A stretch of 64,000 nucleotides of DNA from assembly GCF_025506355.1 (NCBI RefSeq), contig NZ_JANZYP010000024.1:1-64000 (forward strand), written 5' to 3'. Within the stretch, counting starts at the first letter, position 1; each line of letters begins with the position of its first letter. A program made the position numbers and the translations under genes. The notes under the pieces were generated by a model. The model was not told the DNA's origin. It saw only the letters and a program-made list of their open reading frames with translations, and did not search any database. This DNA comes from Sphaerisporangium corydalis. Lineage in GTDB: Bacteria; Actinomycetota; Actinomycetes; Streptosporangiales; Streptosporangiaceae. Positions 31,470-39,844 of the stretch are shown piece by piece.

Positions 31470-32612
31470 ATGATTGAAGGCTTCGAGACTTTGGCCATTC
31501 ACGCAGGCCAGGAGCCCGACCCGTACACCGGTGCGGTCGTGCCTCCCATATACGCCGTATCGACCTACAAGCAGGACGGTGTCGGCGGGCTGCGGGCCGG
31601 ATACGAGTACAGCCGGTCGGCCAACCCCACCCGCACCTCCCTGGAGGAGTGCCTGGCCGCGATCGAGGGCGGCACGCGCGGGATGGCCTTCGCCTCCGGC
31701 CTCGCCGCCGAGGACACCCTGCTGCGCACGGTGTGCCGGCCCGGCGACCACGTCATCATCCCGAACGACGCCTACGGCGGCACCTACCGCCTGTTCGCCA
31801 AGGTCCTTTCGCGATGGGGCCTGAACTACGATCCGGTGCCGCTCGGCGACATCGACGCGGTGCGCGCGGCCGTGCGCCCCGACACCAAGGCGATCTGGGT
31901 GGAGACCCCCACCAACCCGCTGCTGGGCATCTCCGACATCGAGGCCCTCGCCTCCATCGCCCACCAGGCGAACGCCCTGCTGCTGGTGGACAACACCTTC
32001 GCCTCCCCCTACCTGCAGCAGCCGCTGGCGCTCGGGGCCGACGTGGTGGTCCACTCCACGACGAAGTACATCGGCGGGCATTCCGATGTGATCGGCGGCG
32101 CCCTGATCACGCGTGACCGCGACCTCGGCGCCGAGCTGGCGTACCACCAGAACGCCCTGGGGAGCGTCGCGGGGCCGTTCGACGCGTGGCTGACCCTGCG
32201 CGGGATCAAGACGCTCGCCCTGCGCATGGAGCGCCACAGCGACAACGCCGAGCAGATCGTCGACCTGCTGATGGCGCACCCCCGGGTCACCGAGGTGTTC
32301 TATCCGGGTCTCGCCGGGCATCCCGGGCACGAGGTGGCGGCCAAGCAGATGAAGCGGTTCGGCGGGATGGTGTCGTTCCGTGTCGCCGGCGGCGAGGAGG
32401 AGGCGGTCGCGGTGTGCGACCGTACGAAGCTGTTCATCCTGGGCGAGTCGCTGGGCGGCGTCGAGTCGCTGATCGAGCACCCCGGCCGCATGACGCACGC
32501 CTCGGTCGTGGGTTCGCCCCTGGAGGTCGCCGGAGACATCGTGCGCCTGTCGGTGGGCATCGAGACGGCGGAGGACCTGATCGCCGACCTCAGGCAGGCT
32601 CTGGGCGCGTAG
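31470..32612 (+). CDS. metB: Cystathionine gamma-synthase / gamma-lyase
   Basis: The 380-residue enzyme belongs to the Cys/Met metabolism PLP family. The internal aldimine lysine is Lys199 in HSTTKYIGGHSD. Other conserved blocks are YSRSANPTR (residues 47-55), the ring-stacking Tyr in NDAYGGTYR, ETPTNPLL, and SLGGVESLIEHP. The sequence does not separate gamma-synthase (methionine synthesis) from gamma-lyase (cysteine synthesis). With a cystathionine beta-synthase gene 3 kb away, reverse transsulfuration is the natural reading. The start is ATG at 31470, after a GTGGAG site. Confidence 0.93.
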   Translation: MIEGFETLAIHAGQEPDPYTGAVVPPIYAVSTYKQDGVGGLRAGYEYSRSANPTRTSLEECLAAIEGGTRGMAFASGLAAEDTLLRTVCRPGDHVIIPNDAYGGTYRLFAKVLSRWGLNYDPVPLGDIDAVRAAVRPDTKAIWVETPTNPLLGISDIEALASIAHQANALLLVDNTFASPYLQQPLALGADVVVHSTTKYIGGHSDVIGGALITRDRDLGAELAYHQNALGSVAGPFDAWLTLRGIKTLALRMERHSDNAEQIVDLLMAHPRVTEVFYPGLAGHPGHEVAAKQMKRFGGMVSFRVAGGEEEAVAVCDRTKLFILGESLGGVESLIEHPGRMTHASVVGSPLEVAGDIVRLSVGIETAEDLIADLRQALGA

Positions 32613-32642
32613 AGAGGCATCCTGGGCCCGTCGTGAACGGGC

Positions 32643-33074
32643 TCAGGGGTTGAACCAGACCATCAGCACGAGGATCACGAGCCAGATGAGCGCCATGACC
32701 GACGACAGGGTGGCGATCCTGCCGGTCTGGACCTTGGCGTCGTCCTCGGGGATGTCGTTGGAGAGCACGCGGACGGCGGTGCTCTGGTCGCGGTCGATGA
32801 TGACCAGCAGCACCGCCGCCACGATGAACAGCGTCATAGAGACCGACAGGTACGGCTTGCCGATGTTCCGGCCGGCGATGGCGAGGCCGAACAGGAAGAC
32901 GCCGAGGGTGAGGACGCCGAAGATGCGCGTCGTGCGGTGCAGATAGCGCAGCACGGCGCTGTCCCTGGCCCTGATGTAGCGCGGAGTGAACATGGTCGCG
33001 GCGGTCACGGGGCCGATCGCGAAGATCGCGAAGCCGATGTGCAGCCAGAGCAGAAGTTTGTCGAGGAACGACAT
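32643..33074 (-). CDS. Four-helix integral membrane protein (DUF2269-like)
   Basis: The 143-residue protein has four predicted membrane helices at about residues 7-27, 50-68, 76-93 and 121-140, with short loops. An early His (WLHIGFAIFAIGP) and the pattern RTTRIFGVLTLGVFLFGLAIA resemble the DUF2269-type family of small membrane proteins; assignment is tentative. The start is ATG at 33074, which gives a proper first helix. It is convergent with the gamma-synthase/lyase gene, 30 bases apart. Confidence 0.75.
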   Translation of the reverse strand: MSFLDKLLLWLHIGFAIFAIGPVTAATMFTPRYIRARDSAVLRYLHRTTRIFGVLTLGVFLFGLAIAGRNIGKPYLSVSMTLFIVAAVLLVIIDRDQSTAVRVLSNDIPEDDAKVQTGRIATLSSVMALIWLVILVLMVWFNP

Positions 33075-33148
33075 GCCGCTGAGGCTATCGTCTGGCCGAT
33101 CAACGGGGAACGGCCCCGGGTGAGCCCTACGCAATCATGAGCGGCGGC

Positions 33149-33310
33149 TCAGGGTTTCGGGAGGTCCGGCACGTCCCGCGCCGCCACCTCGGGGAGCTCG
33201 GTCTCGTCGTGGGCGGGCGGTTTGGGGGCCCGGTGGCGGTTGTTCACGGTGACCTCGAACATCATCACCGTGAACACCATCAGGACCAGGAGAGCGGCTG
33301 CCGCGAGCAT
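33149..33310 (-). CDS. 53-residue single-helix membrane protein
   Basis: A short gene encodes an N-terminal hydrophobic helix (MLAAAALLVLMVFTVMMFEV) followed by a short polar tail (RAPKPPAHDETELPEVAARD). AGGAG lies six bases before the ATG, a strong ribosome binding site, which is the main reason to call it. No homologue is recognised. The downstream gene on the same strand is the four-helix membrane protein (33074), 74 bases on, so the two may be cotranscribed and interact in the membrane. Confidence 0.65.
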   Translation of the reverse strand: MLAAAALLVLMVFTVMMFEVTVNNRHRAPKPPAHDETELPEVAARDVPDLPKP

Positions 33311-33474
33311 CGCACTCTCCTTTCGGCACCGGCGGAACCCGGAGTTTCTCGGTCAAGCACTCTTAATGAATATCCTCCGAGATCGCATATCGATCGGCAA
33401 GTGATTAACGCCCGCAAGAAAACGCGCCGGTGGTCATCGGAAACCACGGCAGAACGTGACATACCCCTGCGAAC

Positions 33475-33490
33475 CGCCGTTCAGACGGCG
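33475..33490 (-). terminator. Hairpin after the VWA gene
   Basis: CGCCGT at 33475-33480 and ACGGCG at 33485-33490 pair around TCAG. It lies five bases beyond the stop codon of the VWA gene on the minus strand. Confidence 0.45.
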
Positions 33491-33495
33491 CGGGG

Positions 33496-35457
33496 TCAGC
33501 GGGTGCGGCGGGCCCGCAGGAAGTCGCTGACGACGTACTCGCCGAGACGGTCGGCGCTGGGGGAGAAGACCCGGCCGCCGTTGCGCCGGGCGACCTCGTC
33601 CACGAAGTCCTTGAGCCGCTCGTCGGTGGCGAGCATGAACACGTTGATCGTGGCCCGGCGGCGGGTCATCTTGTCGACCTCCGCCAGCGTGAGCTCCAGC
33701 GTCTCGCGGGACGGCGGCCACTCGAACCAGTAGCGGCCGTTGCGCATGAGGTGGGCGGTCGGCTCGCCGTCGGTGACCACGAGCACCACGGGCTCGAAGT
33801 CGGGGTGCCGGTCGAGGTGGCGGCCCGCGATCAGCAGGGCGTGGTGCAGGTTGGTGCCCTGGACCATGTCCCATTCGAGCCCGGCCAGCTCCTCGGCCTG
33901 CAGCACCCGCGCGTAGTTCGAGAAGCCGATGATCTGCACGGCGTCCCCGGGGAACTTGGACGCGACCAGCGCCTGCAGCGCGAGCGCCGTCTGCTTGGCC
34001 GGCGCCCAGGTGCCGCGAAGGGCCATGGAGTAGGACAGGTCGACCAGCAGGCACACAGCGGCGGCCGTGCGACGCTCGGTCTCGGCCACCTCGAAGTCGT
34101 CCACCGACAGCGCCACCCGGCCCTCGCCGCTCGCGCCGCCGTCGCCCCGCCGCACGCCGTTGACCAGGGTGCGGACCACGTCGATGGGCTGCTCGTCGCC
34201 GAAGCGCCACGGGCGCGAGGAGCCGGTGAGCTCGCCGGCGGCACCGGCGTCGCGCTGGTCGTGGTCGCCGCGGCGGCCCGCGTCCAGCGAGTCGAACACC
34301 CTGCGCAGGGCGGTCTCCCCGAGCCGGCGCACGGCCTTCGGGGTGAGCTCCAGCTTGCCGCGCTGGCGCCGGAGGTAGCCCTGCTGCTCCAGCTCGCGCT
34401 CGATCTGCTTGAGCGTCTCCAGGTCGTCGACGGCCGAGCGGCCGAGGGCGCGGCGGATCGCGGACTCGTCGACGTCGTCGAGCCGGGCGCCGGGGTAGTC
34501 CTGGCGGAGCGCCGCTTCGAGCTGGTCGAGGTCGGCGAGCTCCTCGAGGGCGCTGACCGCGTCCCCCATGCCGAGGGGTTCTTCGCCGTTCATCCGCTCG
34601 GGGGTGTCCCAGGGCAGGTCGGGACGGCGGGCGTACAGGGACTCGCCGAGGCGGGACATCTGCTCGCCGAGGCCGGCCTGCTCCAGCGTCTGGTCGATCA
34701 GCCCCTGGAGTTCCGCGCGCTGCTCGGGGGTCATGGAGGCGAGCATCCGCTGGGTCGCGGCGGCCCGGCGGGCCAGGATGTCGACCAGCTCTTCGAGGTC
34801 GCGGGGATTCTCCGGAAAGAATTCCCCGTGTTTCTCCATAAATTTGTTGAAATCATCTTGGGTGTGCTGACCGCGGGCGTCCCGATCCAGCATGTCGTTC
34901 AAATCCGACATCATCTGCCGGACCCGTTCCATCGATTCCGGGTCGGGATTGGCCAGCGCGTCGCGCATGCCGCGGAACTGGCTGTCCAGCACCTCCCGGC
35001 GCAGCAGGTCGCGCAGTTCCTCGAACGTCCGCCGGGCGGCGGGGGACCGCCACTCGTAGGAGCCGAGCTGCCGCACCGCGCTCGCCGTGTCGGCGGGCAC
35101 GGAGTCCAGCTCGGTCTCGCGCAGCCGGGCCTCGTCGGAGGGGTCGGGGAACAGCTCGGCCCGCTCCTGCCCGATGGCCTTGTCCAGCAGGGCACGGGCA
35201 CGCTCCAGCGTGCCGTCCAGGTTGCCGCGCTCGCGCAGCTCGCGGCGGCGTTTGTGCACCTCGCGGAGCAGCTCGTCGAGGCCGCGCCGGTCCGGAGCGC
35301 CGGGCAGGCCCCGCCGCAGCAGGTCGCGCAGGGAGTCGGCCGGGTTGGAACCCGACAGGATCGCGTCGCCCATCTCGTCGAGCGCGGCGCGGACGTCGTA
35401 CGGCGGTGCCAGCGGATCGGGCCCGTCGTGGTACTCGCCGTATCGGTAGCCACTCAT
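33496..35457 (-). CDS. VWA-domain protein, partner of MoxR-like ATPase
   Basis: The 653-residue protein has a long helical N-terminal part (residues 1-400, many charged helices) and a C-terminal von Willebrand factor A domain. The metal site (MIDAS) reads LLVDLSYSMA near residue 470, with the later Thr in QGTNLHH and Asp in VVTDGEPT, so it is likely metal-competent. VWA proteins paired with MoxR or chelatase-type AAA+ ATPases form chaperone-like machines that remodel or insert cofactors. Here the ATPase gene lies 40 bases upstream on the same strand, so the two form an operon. Client is unknown. Start is ATG at 35457. Confidence 0.87.
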   Translation of the reverse strand: MSGYRYGEYHDGPDPLAPPYDVRAALDEMGDAILSGSNPADSLRDLLRRGLPGAPDRRGLDELLREVHKRRRELRERGNLDGTLERARALLDKAIGQERAELFPDPSDEARLRETELDSVPADTASAVRQLGSYEWRSPAARRTFEELRDLLRREVLDSQFRGMRDALANPDPESMERVRQMMSDLNDMLDRDARGQHTQDDFNKFMEKHGEFFPENPRDLEELVDILARRAAATQRMLASMTPEQRAELQGLIDQTLEQAGLGEQMSRLGESLYARRPDLPWDTPERMNGEEPLGMGDAVSALEELADLDQLEAALRQDYPGARLDDVDESAIRRALGRSAVDDLETLKQIERELEQQGYLRRQRGKLELTPKAVRRLGETALRRVFDSLDAGRRGDHDQRDAGAAGELTGSSRPWRFGDEQPIDVVRTLVNGVRRGDGGASGEGRVALSVDDFEVAETERRTAAAVCLLVDLSYSMALRGTWAPAKQTALALQALVASKFPGDAVQIIGFSNYARVLQAEELAGLEWDMVQGTNLHHALLIAGRHLDRHPDFEPVVLVVTDGEPTAHLMRNGRYWFEWPPSRETLELTLAEVDKMTRRRATINVFMLATDERLKDFVDEVARRNGGRVFSPSADRLGEYVVSDFLRARRTR

Positions 35458-35497
35458 CTCTTGTGACCCTAATCGTCGTGTGCCGGTATGCGAGGAC

Positions 35498-36973
35498 TCA
35501 GGTGCGGTAGACGGCGCCCCCGTCGACCTCGTCCTTGGACAGGCGCCGCATGAGGTAGAGCCCTTCGAGCGCGAACTCCAGCGCGGCGGCGGCGTGCCCG
35601 GGGGACTCGTCGCCCTCGCCCATGCCGACGGCGGACATGATCTTGGCGAGCCCGTTGACCGGCCCGATCTGGTGCAGCAGCTCGGTCGCGGGCGTCAGCT
35701 CGCCGGACTGGATCTGGATGCCCTCGCTGAACTTGTCCAGCAGCGCGGACAGGTCCATGCCGCCCAGCGTGCCGCGGAAGGTCTCGGCGGTCGCCCGGCG
35801 CAGCAGGTGGGCGAGCACCTCGACCTCGCGGCCCTCCTCGCTGACCTCGAACTCCACCTTGCCGCGCAGCGTCGGCACGATGCCCGGCAGGTCGCACACC
35901 CGGGTCACGGGCCGCTCCTCGCCGGTCAGCGCGGCGCGGCGTACGGCCGAGGCGGCGGCGGTCTCGGCGGCGGCGATGGAGAACCGGGCCGAGACGCCGG
36001 AACGGGAGTCCACGGCGGTGGACTCGCGGACCAGGCGGGTGAAGCGGGCGATGGTCTCCACGAGGTGGTCGGGCAGCTCGGCGCTCAGGCCGGGCGGGTC
36101 GGCCGCCACGCCGCCGGTCTCGCCGAGGTCCTGGCCCCGCCAGTTCAGCGCGGCCTCCTGGCGGATCAGGGCGAGCTCGTCCTCCAGGGTCGGCGGGTAG
36201 TGCGTGCGGATCTCGGCGCCGAACCGGTCCTTCAGCGGGGTGATGATGCGGCCCCGGTTGGTGTAGTCCTCGGGGTTGGCGCTGGCGATCAGCAGGATGT
36301 CCAGGGGCAGCCGCAGGTTGTAGCCGCGCACCTGGATGTCGCGCTCCTCCAGCACGTTGAGCAGCGAGACCTGGATGCGCTCGGCGAGGTCGGGCAGCTC
36401 GTTCACCGAGAAGACGCCCCGGTTGGTGCGGGGCACCAGGCCGTAGTGGACGGTCTCGGGGTCGCCGAGGGTGCGGCCCTCCGCGATCTTGATCGGGTCG
36501 ACGTCGCCGATCAGGTCGCCGACGGAGGTGTCCGGGGTGGCGAGCTTCTCGCCGTACCGGTCGTCGCGGTGCTTCCAGGCGACCGGCAGCTCGTCGCCGC
36601 GCTCGGCGGCCAGGCGCGCGCAGCGGACGCAGGCGGGAGCGTACGGGTGGTCGTTGATCTCACAGCCGTCGATGACCGGGGTCCACTCGTCGAGCAGAGT
36701 GGTGATCGTCCGGATGAGCCGGGTCTTCCCCTGGCCGCGCTCGCCCAGGAGCACCAGGTCGTGCCCGGCCAGCAGGGCACGCTCGAGGTGGGGGAGCACG
36801 GTGTCGTCGAATCCGACGATGCCCGGGAATCTCGGCTCGCCTGAGCGTAATCTGGCGAGCAGGTTTTCGCGGATCTCCGCCTTGACCGTGCGATAGGTAT
36901 GTCCACTTTCGCGCAGGTCACGGAGAGTGCGAGCCTGCGGCGGTTCACTTCGTGGTGTGGGCGATTCATGCAC
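35498..36973 (-). CDS. MoxR / Mg-chelatase-like AAA+ ATPase
   Basis: The 491-residue AAA+ protein has Walker A GERGQGKT at residues 77-84. A segment typical of chelatase-type ATPases follows (GVFSVNELPDLAERIQVSLLNVLEER, split over this span), with LIASANPEDYTNRG as sensor 1. A four-cysteine-free Cys pair occurs in APACVRCARLA. It is longer than MoxR (about 330 residues) and nearer the magnesium chelatase ChlI type in order of motifs. It should power the VWA partner encoded downstream. Start is ATG at 36973. The upstream region is divergent with the FIST gene. Confidence 0.88.
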   Translation of the reverse strand: MHESPTPRSEPPQARTLRDLRESGHTYRTVKAEIRENLLARLRSGEPRFPGIVGFDDTVLPHLERALLAGHDLVLLGERGQGKTRLIRTITTLLDEWTPVIDGCEINDHPYAPACVRCARLAAERGDELPVAWKHRDDRYGEKLATPDTSVGDLIGDVDPIKIAEGRTLGDPETVHYGLVPRTNRGVFSVNELPDLAERIQVSLLNVLEERDIQVRGYNLRLPLDILLIASANPEDYTNRGRIITPLKDRFGAEIRTHYPPTLEDELALIRQEAALNWRGQDLGETGGVAADPPGLSAELPDHLVETIARFTRLVRESTAVDSRSGVSARFSIAAAETAAASAVRRAALTGEERPVTRVCDLPGIVPTLRGKVEFEVSEEGREVEVLAHLLRRATAETFRGTLGGMDLSALLDKFSEGIQIQSGELTPATELLHQIGPVNGLAKIMSAVGMGEGDESPGHAAAALEFALEGLYLMRRLSKDEVDGGAVYRT

Positions 36974-37101
36974 GCAACGAGACTACGTCCCGTAGGGAGG
37001 TTACGGCAGCTTATACACATTTCGGATCTTGACCATTGCGTGACGCGCCGCACGCGTCGTTAGTCCCGTAGTGGGGAGAATCCGGCCAAGAGGGGCAATT
37101 T

Positions 37102-37150
37102 ACGACGCGCTACGACTCACGACACAAGACGCGCTACGGCTCACGACACA
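37102..37150. repeat. 24-bp direct repeat upstream of FIST gene
   Basis: Two copies of a unit containing GACGCGCTACGRCTCACGA lie in tandem, at 37102-37126 and 37126-37150, differing at three positions. The second copy ends at the ribosome binding site GGAGGAGG of the FIST gene. Confidence 0.8.
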
Positions 37151-37166
37151 GGAGGAGGCGAGGCGT

Positions 37167-38387
37167 GTGGCAGTGCTGACGAGCAGGTTCGCCGACGGTC
37201 TCGCCATCGGCTCCGATCTGGTCTCCGCCGCCGAGACCGCGGTGCGCCAAGCGCTTTCCGGCCTGTCGGGACCGGCCGACCTCGTGTGCTTCTTCATCTG
37301 CGGCGACGACCCGGAAGAGGTGGCCCAGGCGGGCCTGCGTGCCATGCGCATGGCGCCGGGGGCGCAGGTCATCGGTTGCAGCGCCACCGGCGTGATCGGC
37401 GACGGCCAGGGCGTCGAGCTGACCTCGGCGGTCAGCGCCTGGGCCGGGAGCCTGGGCGGCGGGCGGGTGACCCCCTTCGCGCTGGAGACCCTCCACATGG
37501 AGGAGCGTTTCGTGATCATCGGCCTGCCCGACCGCGGCCAGGACGACCAGGTGGCGATCCTGCTCGCCGATCCGTACAGCTTCCCCACCGACGCCTTCGT
37601 GGAGCACTCCGCCGACGTGCTCGGGGACCTCCCGCTGGTCGGCGGCCTGGCCAACGGGATGCGGGGGCAGGGCTCGGTCCGCCTGTTCGCCGGCGGCGAG
37701 ATGTACACCGAAGGGGCGATCGGGGTGATCCTGAGCGGCCCGATCAACGTCAGCACCGTCGTCAGCCAGGGCTGCCGGCCCATCGGCCCCACCATGGTCA
37801 TCACCCGCTCCGAGGAGAACCTCCTGCTGGAGCTGGCCGGGCAGCCCGCGCTCGCCCGCCTGGAGGACATCGTCAGCGGCCTCGACGAGGAGGACCGCGA
37901 GCTGGTCGCCTCCGGCCTGCAGATCGGCGTCGCCATGGACGAGTACGCCGAGAGCCACGAGCGGGGAGACTTCCTGATCCGCGGCATCGTCGGCATCGAC
38001 CCCGAGCGGGAGGCCGTCGCCGTCGGCGACGTGCTCGACATCGGGCAGAGCGTCCGCTTCCAGGTGCGCGACGCCGCCACCGCCGACGAGGACCTGTACG
38101 AGCTGCTCGACGCGCACGCCGAGCAGCGGGGGCGCATCGACGGCGCCCTGCTGTTCTCCTGCAACGGCCGGGGGTCGGCCATGTTCGGCAGCCCCGACCA
38201 CGACGTGCTCGCCCTGCACGACACCCTCGGCCCGATCGGCATGGCGGGGTTCTTCGCCGCCGGGGAGGTGGGGCCGGTGGGCGGGCACAACCACGTCCAC
38301 GGGTTCTCCGCGGCCATCCTCGTCTTCTCCAGCGGGGTCGGCCCGAACGGCACCCCCGGGGGCGAGAAGGCCGCCCGTGGCGCCTGA
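37167..38387 (+). CDS. FIST N/FIST C sensory protein
   Basis: The 406-residue protein matches the FIST (F-box intracellular signal transduction) family: an N-terminal FIST half (DLVCFFICGDDPEEVAQAG, APGAQVIGCSATGVIG) and a FIST C half (GALLFSCNGRGSAMFGSPDHD, GFFAAGEVGPVGG). FIST domains are thought to sense small ligands, possibly amino acids, and are often linked to kinases or cyclases. Here the protein is stand-alone and has no membrane helix. The start is GTG at 37167, eight bases after GGAGGAGG; longer frames would translate the 24-bp repeat. It is divergent from the MoxR-like/VWA operon. Confidence 0.88.
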   Translation: MAVLTSRFADGLAIGSDLVSAAETAVRQALSGLSGPADLVCFFICGDDPEEVAQAGLRAMRMAPGAQVIGCSATGVIGDGQGVELTSAVSAWAGSLGGGRVTPFALETLHMEERFVIIGLPDRGQDDQVAILLADPYSFPTDAFVEHSADVLGDLPLVGGLANGMRGQGSVRLFAGGEMYTEGAIGVILSGPINVSTVVSQGCRPIGPTMVITRSEENLLLELAGQPALARLEDIVSGLDEEDRELVASGLQIGVAMDEYAESHERGDFLIRGIVGIDPEREAVAVGDVLDIGQSVRFQVRDAATADEDLYELLDAHAEQRGRIDGALLFSCNGRGSAMFGSPDHDVLALHDTLGPIGMAGFFAAGEVGPVGGHNHVHGFSAAILVFSSGVGPNGTPGGEKAARGA

Positions 38388-38515
38388 CCCCGGAGCCGTG
38401 CCGGCTGAGACCGTGGCGCGTGTACGCGAGGCCGTGCCTGGCGCCGTGCCGTCCCCTGGGGCCGCCGTCCTGGTGGCACGCGTTCCGGCCGCCGTGCCGT
38501 TACCCGGGTGTGCCG

Positions 38516-39661
38516 ATGGCGGGTGACGCGGGTGTGGTGGTGGCGGTGGACGTCGGGGGGACCAAGCTCGCCGCCGGGCTCGTCGGCCGCGACGGGGAGA
38601 TCCTCGTCGCCGACCGTGTCGCCACCCCGCCCGGGGGCGACGCGCCGACGCTGTGGAAGGCCCTGACCGGGCTGGTCGACTCCGTGCTCGACCAGGGGCC
38701 GGGAGGCGAGGTCATCGGGGTGGGTGCCGGCTGCGGCGGCCCGATGGAGTGGCCCGAGGGTGCCGTCTCCCCGCTCAACATGCCCGGCTGGCGCGGCTTC
38801 CCCCTGCGGAGGCGGCTCGCCGAGCACCTCCCCGGTGTGCCCGTACGGGTCCACAACGACGCGATCTGCCTGGCGGTGGCCGAGCACTGGCGCGGGGCCG
38901 GCCAGGGGAGCGACGACATGCTGGGCATGGTCGTCTCCACGGGGGTCGGCGGCGGGCTGATCCTCGGCGGCCGGCTGATCGACGGCGGCACCGGCAACGC
39001 CGGGCACATCGGGCACGTCGTGGTGGACCCCGAGGGCCCCGCCTGCGGCTGCGGCGGGCACGGCTGCCTGGAGGCCGTCGCCCGCGGCCCCGGCCTCGCC
39101 TCCTGGGCCCTGGAACAGGGCTGGGCGCCCGGCACGTCCGCCGGGCTGCTCCAAGACCTCGACCCCGCTCCCGATACGCCCTCGGGCCTGCTCCAGGACG
39201 CCGGCCCCGGTCCCGGTACGCCCTCGGGCCTGCTCCAGGACGCCGGCCCCGGTCTCGGTACACCTGCGGGCCTGCCGCCGGCCGTGGACGAGGGCGCGGA
39301 GGGGCGGGTGCGGGGGTACGTCGAGGCGGCGCGGGCGACCGGGAGGCAGCTCGCGGCGGACGCCGCCGCCGGGGACGAGATCGCCCGCCTGGCCATGGCC
39401 CGCGCCGGAAGGGCGCTGGGCGTCGCGATCGCCTCGGCCACCCACCTGTGCGACCTCGACCTGGTGACCATCGGCGGCGGCCTCTCGCAGTCGGGGCCCG
39501 CGCTCTTCGAGCCCCTGGAGCAGGCCCTGCGCGAGCACGCCCGCTTCCCGTTCGCGAGGCGCGTCCGGGTCGTCCCCGCCCGGCTCGGCCAGGCCGCGGG
39601 CCTGATCGGCGCGGCGGCCCTCATCCTGGCCCCCGGCCGCTACTGGTCCGGCCCCGCCTGA
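38516..39661 (+). CDS. ROK-family sugar kinase with an internal repeat expansion
   Basis: The 381-residue protein belongs to the ROK family, often glucokinases. The ATP phosphate motif is DVGGTKLAAGL at 12-22, the catalytic Asp is in VHNDAICLAV near 113-121, and the zinc motif CGCGGHGCLEA lies near 176-186. The late motif GGGLSQSG is also present. Residues 207-253 hold an insert made of three 14-residue units (TPSGLLQDAGPGPG type), exactly where the DNA has a 42-bp tandem repeat. The insert sits after the zinc motif, away from the catalytic residues. The start is ATG at 38516. It follows the FIST gene by 128 bp. Confidence 0.88.
   Translation: MAGDAGVVVAVDVGGTKLAAGLVGRDGEILVADRVATPPGGDAPTLWKALTGLVDSVLDQGPGGEVIGVGAGCGGPMEWPEGAVSPLNMPGWRGFPLRRRLAEHLPGVPVRVHNDAICLAVAEHWRGAGQGSDDMLGMVVSTGVGGGLILGGRLIDGGTGNAGHIGHVVVDPEGPACGCGGHGCLEAVARGPGLASWALEQGWAPGTSAGLLQDLDPAPDTPSGLLQDAGPGPGTPSGLLQDAGPGLGTPAGLPPAVDEGAEGRVRGYVEAARATGRQLAADAAAGDEIARLAMARAGRALGVAIASATHLCDLDLVTIGGGLSQSGPALFEPLEQALREHARFPFARRVRVVPARLGQAAGLIGAAALILAPGRYWSGPA
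39134..39274. repeat. 42-bp in-frame tandem repeat inside the ROK gene
   Basis: Copies begin at 39134, 39176, 39218 and (partial) 39260, an exact 42-base spacing. The second and third differ at one base, so the duplication is recent or actively homogenised. The frame is preserved, adding 14 residues per unit. Confidence 0.92.
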
Positions 39662-39844
39662 CCCTCCGCGCCGGGACGACCGCGCGACCGCCCTCGGGCG
39701 GCCCGGGGGAGGACGGCGTCCGGCCCTGGAGGGGCTCGGGGAAGGGGGTCCTAGCATCGGCGGGTGCCCGTGGGCACCCCAGTCGCGGGAAGGTGGGGCC
39801 GGGGTGCCGAAGGTGGGGGTCTGGATGAATGGGAGACTTCGGGC

